In this document: positions 57,604 to 64,000 of the stretch, in pieces
Layout: each line of letters starts with the position of its first letter
Position numbering within the stretch: position 1 is the stretch's first letter
Origin: an uncultured Eubacteriales bacterium
Lineage (GTDB): Bacteria > Bacillota > Clostridia > Oscillospirales > Butyricicoccaceae
Assembly: GCA_934395135.1 (NCBI GenBank)
Contig: CAKRRK010000007.1
Span: forward strand, 1-64,000
DNA length: 64,000 nt
Reading direction: 5' to 3'
Position numbers and translations under genes: made by a program
The notes under the pieces: generated by a model
Database searches by the model: none
Seen by the model: the letters and a program-made list of their open reading frames with translations, nothing else
What the model was told of the DNA's origin: nothing

Positions 57604-58632
57604 ATGTTTTTTTCAAATGATGTAGGCATTGATCTGGGTACCGCATCCGTGCTGGTATTTATGAAGGGGAAAGGGGTTGTGCTCCATGAACCTTCTGTAG
57701 TCGCAGTGGACAAACAAACGGGAAAGGTGCTGAGCGTCGGGGAAGAGGCGCAGAAAATGCTGGGCAGGACTCCCGGCAACATTGTGGCCATTCGGCCTCT
57801 GCGGGAGGGCGTGATTTCCGACTACGAAATGACGGAAAAAATGATCAAGGAATTTTTGCGCAAGGTACAGGGATTTAAACTGTTCCGGCCCAATCTTGTG
57901 ATGTGCGTTCCCAGCATCATCACGGAGGTGGAAGAACGGGCAGTGGTGGACGCCGGAATACAGGCGGGCGCCAAGCGGGTATTCCTTGTAGAGGAACCGG
58001 TAGCGGCGGCCATTGGCGCTGGCATTGAGATTTCCAGGGCGGACGGCAATATGATTGTGGACATTGGCGGCGGCACCACGGATATCGCGGTGATTTCCCT
58101 GGGAGGAATTGTAGAGTCCACCTCCATTAAATGCGCCGGGGACAAATGCGACGAGGCCATTGTGAAATATATCCGCCGGAAGTACAATGTGCTCATCGGC
58201 GACCGAACGGCGGAAGAGATCAAGCAGAAAATCGGCTGCGCGTTCCCGCGGGAAGAGGAACTGCGTATGGAAGTGAAAGGGCGCTGCCTGCTCACCGGCC
58301 TGCCCCGCACGTTTACCGTGACCTCCACGGAGACAATGGATGCCATCGAAGAAGTAACCTCTGCCATTGCGGAAGCCATTCATACGGTATTGGAACGGAC
58401 GCCGCCGGAACTTATCGGCGATATTTCCACAAACGGCATTGTTATGACCGGCGGCGGTGCGCTGATTTGGGGCTTTGACAAACTCATTGCCGCCAAGACC
58501 GGCATTCCCACCAGAGTGGCGGATGACGCGATTTCCTGTGTAGTTTACGGGACCGGAAAATGCCTGGAGAATCTTGCGGCGATGCAGGACGGTACCATTA
58601 ATATGGCTCGCCGCAGGGATATGATGCGATAA
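57604..58632 (+). CDS. mbl: Rod-shape determining actin MreB/Mbl
   Basis: The 342-residue filament-forming ATPase has N-terminal FFSNDVGIDLGTASVLVF, the phosphate-binding DIGGGTTDIAVISLGG (about residues 157-172), adenosine-binding MTGGGALIWGFDKLI and a C-terminal Arg-rich MARRRDMMR. The VLVFMKGKGVVLHEPSVVA stretch is closer to Mbl than to MreB. It guides peptidoglycan synthesis in rod cells. ATG 57604 follows AGGTGG. mreC/mreD are not downstream. Confidence 0.9.
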   Translation: MFFSNDVGIDLGTASVLVFMKGKGVVLHEPSVVAVDKQTGKVLSVGEEAQKMLGRTPGNIVAIRPLREGVISDYEMTEKMIKEFLRKVQGFKLFRPNLVMCVPSIITEVEERAVVDAGIQAGAKRVFLVEEPVAAAIGAGIEISRADGNMIVDIGGGTTDIAVISLGGIVESTSIKCAGDKCDEAIVKYIRRKYNVLIGDRTAEEIKQKIGCAFPREEELRMEVKGRCLLTGLPRTFTVTSTETMDAIEEVTSAIAEAIHTVLERTPPELIGDISTNGIVMTGGGALIWGFDKLIAAKTGIPTRVADDAISCVVYGTGKCLENLAAMQDGTINMARRRDMMR

Positions 58633-58686
58633 AAAACGTGCGTGGGGTTTGAAAAAAGCAAAAGATCGCCGCGCCTGCGAAAAAAA

Positions 58687-58724
58687 GAACCCGCTTGGAA
58701 TATTCCAAGCGGGTTCTTTTTTTC
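58687..58724. terminator. Bidirectional terminator between mbl and uraA
   Basis: Fourteen pairs (GAACCCGCTTGGAA and complement) with a two-base loop; A-rich before and T7 after. Confidence 0.92.
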
Positions 58725-58732
58725 GCAACAGT

Positions 58733-60061
58733 TTAGGCGCTTTCTTCCATATCATTCATTAATTTGAGTTTATCAAAAATATAAAACAGCAGGCTAATGA
58801 TCATCCCGACAATGCAGGCGAGCACCATGCCGGACAGAGAAACGCTGCCAAAGCTGATTTTTACACCGGACAGTCCCACAACAAAGATAACCGAGGTCAG
58901 GGTAAGATTCCGGGAACGGCCGTAGTCCACTTTGGCATCGACCAGGATACGAATACCGGACGCGCCGATCATGCCGTACAGCAGGAAGGAAATCCCGCCG
59001 ATGACAGGCCCTGGAATGGTCTGAATCAGGGCGGACAACGGGCCGACAAAGGAACAGATAATGGACAGTACAGCGGCGCCTGCGATCACCCGCACGCTGT
59101 AAACCCGCGTCATTGCCATAACGCCGATGTTTTCGCCGTATGTTGTGGTAGGAACAGAGCCGATCAGGCCGGACAATGCCGTGGAAAAGTTGTCCGCAAA
59201 CAGGGAACGGTGCAGCCCCGGATCACGAAGAAGATCCCGGCCTACAATTTTTCCGGTGACAATCTGATGGCCGATATGCTCCGAAGTAATGACAAGGAGC
59301 ACCGGCAGAATCAGGAGAATGGCCTGGGTATTAAATTTGGGCAGCTGGAAGTTTGGCAGGGAAAATACCGCGGTGTCCGTAAAACAGGAAGCGATGGCAT
59401 CCGGCGTGATAACGCCGGTGATCAGCGCCGCTGCATATCCTGCGATGATGGCGATCAAAATCGGGATAACCGACAGGAATTTTTTAAACAGTACGCTGCC
59501 GAACACAGCCACCAGCAGAGTGACAAGAAAGACAATCATATTCTTGGGATCCACCGGGGTATATACCATCTGATACAGTCCGGTAGCGGCATCTTCCACA
59601 TATTCGGTGGTGGCGATAATGCCTGCGGTGTTTGCGGCACTGCCGGCAAGTTCCAGGCCGATGAGGGCGACGACAGGCCCCATCGCCGCCGCTGGAAGGA
59701 CCACATCAATCCAACGGGTGCCGAACTTATAAATGATGCCGGCGAGAACGCAGCCGCAAAGGCCGACGACAACAAAGCCGCCCTGAGCGTATTGAAAGCC
59801 CATCGTTGCAATGACAATGCCGGCGGGCGCGAGAAACGCAAAGCTGGAGCCAAGATAGGCCGGCGCTTTGCCTTTGGTAATCAGGATAAAGAGCAGTGTG
59901 CCGATGCCGTTCATAAAAAGCACAATGGCAGGATTGATGCCAAAAATAAACGGGACGAGCACGGACGCACCGAACATCGCAAACATATGCTGGATACTCA
60001 GCGGCACCATAAGGCTGGCGGGCACTTTATCCTCTACCTGGATAATTCGTCTGTTTTCCAC
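58733..60061 (-). CDS. uraA: Uracil permease (NCS2 family)
   Basis: The 442-residue protein has 14 predicted helices and UraA signatures: VPLSIQHMFAMFGASVLVPF near the start, GKAPAYLGSSFAFLAP, SEHIGHQI and GSVPTTTYGENIGVMA. It imports uracil with protons. The start is ATG 60061 after GAGGGGGTT. A TATAAT-like -10 lies about 40 bases ahead. No PyrR-type attenuator is visible in the short leader. Confidence 0.93.
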   Translation of the reverse strand: MENRRIIQVEDKVPASLMVPLSIQHMFAMFGASVLVPFIFGINPAIVLFMNGIGTLLFILITKGKAPAYLGSSFAFLAPAGIVIATMGFQYAQGGFVVVGLCGCVLAGIIYKFGTRWIDVVLPAAAMGPVVALIGLELAGSAANTAGIIATTEYVEDAATGLYQMVYTPVDPKNMIVFLVTLLVAVFGSVLFKKFLSVIPILIAIIAGYAAALITGVITPDAIASCFTDTAVFSLPNFQLPKFNTQAILLILPVLLVITSEHIGHQIVTGKIVGRDLLRDPGLHRSLFADNFSTALSGLIGSVPTTTYGENIGVMAMTRVYSVRVIAGAAVLSIICSFVGPLSALIQTIPGPVIGGISFLLYGMIGASGIRILVDAKVDYGRSRNLTLTSVIFVVGLSGVKISFGSVSLSGMVLACIVGMIISLLFYIFDKLKLMNDMEESA

Positions 60062-60261
60062 AAAAAAACCCCCTCAAAAAATTTTTTCATTTGCCATTTT
60101 AGATTATAGCATAAAATATGCCGGACTTTACAGCAAAAAGAGGGATTTTAGAAAATTTTGTCGGATGCGACAGAAAGACATGGAGAAAAAAGTGCAATCT
60201 GAAGTTTTTAACACAACGCGCCGGGGGGAATATACTGAAAATGAAGGGAGAGGATTTCAAA

Positions 60262-61152
60262 ATGAATGCTACATTGTCATTGGTGGTTGCAGGCGGCGAC
60301 CTGCGGCAGACGCATTTGTGCCGCCTGCTGCTCAAAGACGGCCATAAGGTTTCCGTGTTTGGTCTGGAACGGCATACGTTTCCCCGGGGCATTGATGTGG
60401 TCACAAACATCGGGGAGGCCTGTAAAAAAGCGGATGCGGTGATTTTGCCCATGCCGGTAACGCAGGATGATAGTACGCTTAACGGTCCTCTTTCTAACGC
60501 ACCGAGAAAGCTGGAGGCCATTGCACAGGCGATTCCACCGGGAAAAATGGTGTTGTGCGGCGCGCTTTCCGAAAAAGTCCGGACCATGTTTCTGGCGTAC
60601 GGTATTACACCGGTGGACTATTTGAACCGGGAAGAACTCGCCCTGCTTAACGCCATTCCTACCTGCGAAGGCGCGATCCAGATTGCAATGGAGGAGCTGC
60701 CCGTTACCATTCATGGCCTGAATGTTCTGGTATCGGGAAGCGGACGTCTGGGAAAATGTATTTCGCAAAAGCTTGCCGCCCTGTGCGCAGATGTCACAGT
60801 TTCCGCGCGGAAAGAAAAAGATTTTGCGCTCTTATACAGCAAAGGGCTGAAATACATAGACACAGCACAACTGGAAAGCGCGGTGCCGCAGTTTGATTTG
60901 ATTATCAATACGGTACCGAGCAAGCTATATACCAGGAGCGTGTTGTCAAAATTGCGGGAGGAATGCCTGCTCATTGATCTGGCGTCCAAACCCGGCGGCG
61001 TGGATTTAAAAAGCGCGCAGGATTTGGGGATTAAGGTGATCTGGGCGCTTTCCCTGCCGGGAAAGGTTGCGCCTGTGACAAGCGCCGAGGCCATCAAAAA
61101 GGTGATTTACAACGTTTTGAAAGAAGGAGGGGGGAAGTGTGGAAAAGCTTAA
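60262..61152 (+). CDS. dpaA: Dipicolinate synthase subunit A
   Basis: The 296-residue protein has a Rossmann-like C-terminal half (VLVSGSGRLGKCISQKLAAL, about residues 153-172) and N-terminal DpaA region (LRQTHLCRLLLKDGHKVSVFGLE). With DpaB it makes dipicolinic acid from dihydrodipicolinate in the mother cell. ATG 60262 behind GGGAGAGG is chosen over upstream in-frame ATG codons, giving the usual length. Overlaps dpaB by 14 bp. Confidence 0.94.
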   Translation: MNATLSLVVAGGDLRQTHLCRLLLKDGHKVSVFGLERHTFPRGIDVVTNIGEACKKADAVILPMPVTQDDSTLNGPLSNAPRKLEAIAQAIPPGKMVLCGALSEKVRTMFLAYGITPVDYLNREELALLNAIPTCEGAIQIAMEELPVTIHGLNVLVSGSGRLGKCISQKLAALCADVTVSARKEKDFALLYSKGLKYIDTAQLESAVPQFDLIINTVPSKLYTRSVLSKLREECLLIDLASKPGGVDLKSAQDLGIKVIWALSLPGKVAPVTSAEAIKKVIYNVLKEGGGKCGKA

Positions 61153-61708
61153 ATTAGGGTTTGCTGTCACCGGCTCCTTTTGTACCTTTGAAAAGGTAAT
61201 AAAGGCATTGGGTGAACTGACAGACCAATACGATATTACACCCATTATGTCCTTTAGCAGTTATGCCTGCGATACGCGCTTTGGCGCGGCAGAAACCTTC
61301 CGGAAGACCGTGGAAGGGCTGTGCGGGAAAAAAATTATCGCAGATATTCCGGCCGCCGAGCCCATCGGGCCGAAAAAGCTGTTTGATGTGCTGGTGATCG
61401 CACCCTGCACGGGAAACACCTTGGCGAAAATCGCCAATGGCATTGCGGATACACCGGTGACTATGGCGGTAAAGTCCCACATCCGCAATGAAAAACCGGT
61501 GGTGCTTGCCATTTCGACAAACGATGCACTGGCAGGCAATGCGAAAAATATCGGCGAGCTGCTCAATCGCCGCAATTTCTATTTTGTTCCCTTTGGGCAG
61601 GATAACCCTACGGGAAAGCCCCGGTCTGCGGTAGCCGATATGGAAAAAATATCGGCTGCTGTGGAAGCCGCGGTAAATGGGAAGCAGATCCAGCCGATTT
61701 TGCTTTAA
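61139..61708 (+). CDS. dpaB: Dipicolinate synthase subunit B
   Basis: The 189-residue subunit is a flavoprotein-like fold (GFAVTGSFCTFEKV; VIAPCTGNTLAKIANGIADT) of the Dfp/DpaB group. The start is GTG 61139 after GGAGGGGG. Together with dpaA it supplies the spore core's DPA, which is loaded by the SpoVA proteins encoded at 6.5-8.3 kb. Confidence 0.94.
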   Translation: MEKLKLGFAVTGSFCTFEKVIKALGELTDQYDITPIMSFSSYACDTRFGAAETFRKTVEGLCGKKIIADIPAAEPIGPKKLFDVLVIAPCTGNTLAKIANGIADTPVTMAVKSHIRNEKPVVLAISTNDALAGNAKNIGELLNRRNFYFVPFGQDNPTGKPRSAVADMEKISAAVEAAVNGKQIQPILL

Positions 61709-61729
61709 AACATGAGAAATCCAGGAAAG

Positions 61730-61754
61730 AAGGGCGCTGCACAGCAGCGCCCTT
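61730..61754 (+). terminator. Hairpin after dpaB
   Basis: AAGGGCGCTGC pairs with GCAGCGCCCTT around a short loop; no T tract, so a weak terminator or 3' stabiliser. Confidence 0.5.
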
Positions 61755-61881
61755 GTCTGCGGCAGCTGCAAAAAAATTATGCAATCTTCCTGAAAAAGGA
61801 GATCTGTTTTAGGAAGGTTTGGATGGATTGACGAGGGAAACGGAAAATGTTATACTGAAAACAGGAACAGGAGGAAGTGGC

Positions 61882-62766
61882 ATGCTGAAAATCAATCTCA
61901 ATTGTGAAATCAAGGACCATGGACGGGACGACAGCCAGCTGCGGGTTGTCGGTATGGTGCAGGTGGATCAGGAAGAATGGGAATTTCCAATGCATTCTCA
62001 CAGCGATATTGTGGATATTGTACTTATTACGCATGGAGAAGGCGTTCTTCGTTACAAAAATCAAAAGATTGATACCTGCAAAGGGGACTTGCTGGTGCAT
62101 AACCAGGACACCCTGCATGGAGAGCATTCCAACCCCAACAACCCGCTGGAAGAGCTGTGTGTCAGTCTGACAGGCGTGCAGATCCCCGGATTGCCATACA
62201 ATCATATTTTGCCGGAAGATTCTTCGCCGGTGGTGAAGACTGCAGAAAAGTTCCATCTTTTTTACTATTTGTTTGACAGCATCAAAAATGAATGTTTGAA
62301 TCAGGAAGAAGGATACGAAGTTGTCTGTCAGGATGCCGCCAAACTGATTTTGTCGATGATACAGATGCAGATTAACCGGGGCTGCCACCAAACTGTGGAG
62401 AAAAAGGCGGACTTCCCGGTTATTATGGAAATGCTGGAGTATCTGGACATTAACTACAACAAGTTTATACGGCTGGAGGATTTGGGAGAACGGTTTCATT
62501 TCAGTCCCTATTACCTTGCCAGAAAATTCAAGGAGGAAATGGGGCTGACGATCAATCAGTATGTGACAAACCGGAGAATCGGTGAGGCGGAAAAACTGTT
62601 GATTTATAGCGACATGCCCATTACAGAGATTTCCAGGCACATTGGATATGATACTTTGAACCATTTTTATGCTATTTTCAGGAAGCACATTGGCGTAGCG
62701 CCAGGGCGGTTGCGGGAAATTTATTTCCAGGGCGCGGAGGGGGCCGCCGCGCCGGAAAAAGGGTAG
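61882..62766 (+). CDS. AraC-family transcriptional regulator
   Basis: The 294-residue regulator has an N-terminal cupin-like sensing domain (residues 1-155; FPMHSHSDIVDIVLITHGEG with two His that may bind a metal or sugar) and two C-terminal HTH motifs (about 195-285; IRLEDLGERFHFSPYYLARKFKE and ITEISRHIGYDTLNHFYAIFRKH). It probably activates the dehydrogenase gene that follows 355 bp downstream. ATG 61882 follows AGGAGGAAG; the longer start is not supported. Confidence 0.9.
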   Translation: MLKINLNCEIKDHGRDDSQLRVVGMVQVDQEEWEFPMHSHSDIVDIVLITHGEGVLRYKNQKIDTCKGDLLVHNQDTLHGEHSNPNNPLEELCVSLTGVQIPGLPYNHILPEDSSPVVKTAEKFHLFYYLFDSIKNECLNQEEGYEVVCQDAAKLILSMIQMQINRGCHQTVEKKADFPVIMEMLEYLDINYNKFIRLEDLGERFHFSPYYLARKFKEEMGLTINQYVTNRRIGEAEKLLIYSDMPITEISRHIGYDTLNHFYAIFRKHIGVAPGRLREIYFQGAEGAAAPEKG

Positions 62767-63121
62767 CCGATGACAATATTTTAGAATGATACCGCAAGAT
62801 AATAGAATGCCGCTTTTATAAGGCTGAAAAAAAGGATTGAAATCTATTGGATTTCAATCCTTTTTTGTTGGTTTTGCAAACAGATAAAGGTTGGATTATA
62901 CAACCCATCGATTTGATAATGTATATATTTTGTATAAAATCACCGATATACTAAAACTGTAATTCGCAAACAGGCGAAAAACCGGAGGGATATCCGACCG
63001 GGGCGCGAACTATGGAACAGCCAAGACAAACAAGATACGGCGACGGCATTCCCTCCTTCTCTCCTCCCGCGGCAGGAAGACGGGAAAAACGATTGCAGCC
63101 TGGAAAAGAAAGGAGAACGCA
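62767..63121. other. Intergenic region before the dehydrogenase
   Basis: It holds the terminator 62834-62866, AT-rich promoter-like DNA (62905-62955) without an unambiguous hexamer pair, and an inverted repeat TTCGC (62963-62967) / GCGAA (62974-62978) that could be an operator. No gene or RNA is evident. Confidence 0.55.
62834..62866 (+). terminator. Terminator after the AraC-type gene
   Basis: GGATTGAAATC/GATTTCAATCC with a five-base loop, A7 before, T6 after. Confidence 0.88.
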
Positions 63122-64000
63122 ATGAAAGCACTTGTGAAAACAGCGAGAGGATACGGGAACCTGGAATTGATGGATATCCCGATCCCAAAATGCGGACCGG
63201 ATGACGCTCTGATGAGAGTGTGGGGATCCGGGATCTGCGGAACGGATGTACATATCTATCATGACGAATATTCTGTCTATGTTCCGCCGCTGACCATCGG
63301 CCATGAATTTTCAGCCGAGGTAGTGGAGGTCGGAAGAAACGTAACCAATGTAAAACCGGGCGATCGGGTGGTGTGCGATGTCACGACAAAAACCGGCGTT
63401 ATGGGAAACGATACCGTCAATGGCTGTCACGCGGAATACATTGTAATGCCGGCAAATCTGGTGTTAAAGCTGCCGGATAACATCAGTTTGCGGGAAGCCG
63501 TGCTGATGGAACCCATTGTAGCATGCCAGCATGGCATCCTGGAGCGCACACGAATCCGTCCGGGAGATTTTGTGGTTGTCATTGGGCCGGGACCGATCGG
63601 TCTTATGATGCTGCAGGTGGCGAAACTGTATTCCCCCATCGATACAGTCATTACCGGAAGACGCGGCGTAGATGAACCAAGATTAAAGGTAGCGAGAGAG
63701 CTGGACGCGGGGCATGTGCTGTTCCATGATGAAAACGTTGTGGAACAGGTAATGAAATGGACCCATGGCAAGGGGGCGGATGTCGTCATCGAAGCCTCCG
63801 GTTCGGATCTGGGCTTTAACCAGGCGCTGGATATGGCGAAAATGGGCGGACAGATTCTGAGTTATTCCGTGTATGACAACACCTATGTAAAAGCAAACCT
63901 CAGCAAAATTTCCTGGAAGTGCCTGGACGTTACCAGCAGCTGGTGCTTCTGGGGCTATACAGAGGAAGCCACCAGAGCCACTGGCGGTATTGTTTCATGG
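63122..64000 (+). CDS. Zinc-dependent MDR dehydrogenase, sorbitol/threonine type (truncated at window end)
   Basis: The visible 293 residues contain the catalytic zinc ligands Cys39 (GICGTD), His61 and Glu62 (GHEF), and the nucleotide-binding GPGPIGLMM (about residue 160). Members oxidise polyols, threonine or sugar alcohols with NAD(P). The usual four-Cys structural-zinc loop (around residues 85-115) is not present; only isolated Cys remain. ATG 63122 follows GAAAGGAGAACGC. The C-terminus lies beyond the window. It is downstream of an AraC gene, a common arrangement for sugar-alcohol catabolism. Confidence 0.88.
   Translation, partial: MKALVKTARGYGNLELMDIPIPKCGPDDALMRVWGSGICGTDVHIYHDEYSVYVPPLTIGHEFSAEVVEVGRNVTNVKPGDRVVCDVTTKTGVMGNDTVNGCHAEYIVMPANLVLKLPDNISLREAVLMEPIVACQHGILERTRIRPGDFVVVIGPGPIGLMMLQVAKLYSPIDTVITGRRGVDEPRLKVARELDAGHVLFHDENVVEQVMKWTHGKGADVVIEASGSDLGFNQALDMAKMGGQILSYSVYDNTYVKANLSKISWKCLDVTSSWCFWGYTEEATRATGGIVSW

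Noticed and set aside
60105..60120. Sigma-K promoter before dpaA
   Set aside because: CATAAAATA fits the -10 pattern on the plus strand but there is no AC-type -35 at the right distance, and it lies about 150 bp from the start codon.

Overview
This window looks like a chromosomal segment of an anaerobic, endospore-forming low-branching Firmicute of class Clostridia, most likely an Oscillospirales/Ruminococcaceae-type bacterium. The reasons are the sporulation genes (spoVAC-spoVAD-spoVAE and both dipicolinate synthase subunits), an SLH-domain S-layer type protein, Gram-positive style rpoB/rpoC, the L27 N-terminal extension processed by Prp, near-consensus sigma-A promoters with 17-bp spacers, strong AGGAGG ribosome binding sites, and a moderately GC-rich coding bias. 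This is inference from gene content; no rRNA gene is present to fix the taxonomy.

Layout. 1-3.8 kb is an accessory-looking stretch: a truncated secreted protein, a DUF2442 protein, a MalT-like LuxR regulator and a gene fragment, ending at tRNA-Ala(CGC) and tRNA-Leu(UAA). 4.3-6.3 kb holds three overlapping phage baseplate/tail-fibre genes with no other phage genes around. 6.5-8.3 kb is spoVAC-D-E, followed by a FlK-like thioesterase, an HSL-type esterase and a secreted membrane-anchored protein. 11.4-15.0 kb (minus) is ylxM-ffh-rpsP-khpA // rimM-trmD (SRP, small ribosomal subunit and tRNA/rRNA maturation). 15.2-19.8 kb (plus) is yfmF-yfmH-lgt-folD and a membrane protein. 19.9-22.2 kb is rplU-prp-rpmA and obg. 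22.3-23.6 kb has a DtxR-type regulator divergent from two small membrane proteins. 23.9-27.3 kb (minus) is a GntR-ABC ATPase-large permease operon with a visible operator. Then come ung and a strongly expressed SLH protein (28.4-31.0 kb).

31.6-38.7 kb is a sugar-metabolism neighbourhood: two TIM-barrel sugar isomerase/epimerases, a UxaE-like tagaturonate epimerase and a PfkB sugar kinase, interrupted by a TPR/DUF2135 anchored protein and a zinc-ribbon membrane protein. 38.7-41.0 kb is a degraded, partly AT-rich island: a 1.1-kb gene-poor scar, a 5'-truncated HNH endonuclease and a BglII-like restriction endonuclease lying between tRNA-Pro(GGG) and an imperfect copy of that tRNA's 3' end; tRNA-Leu(GAG) and an Rrf2 regulator follow. 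41.8-42.0 kb may encode a structured small RNA.

42.3-54.5 kb is the core information-processing block rpoB-rpoC / L7Ae-like-rpsL-rpsG-fusA-tuf. rpoB starts from its own consensus promoter rather than following rplJL. 54.7-58.6 kb is recD2-comF-mreB/mbl; then uraA on the other strand; then dpaA-dpaB; an AraC regulator; and a zinc-type dehydrogenase that runs off the window end. The best candidates for something not already described are the minimal restriction-enzyme cassette at tRNA-Pro, the orphan baseplate trio, the candidate small RNA upstream of rpoB, and the DtxR-linked small membrane proteins.
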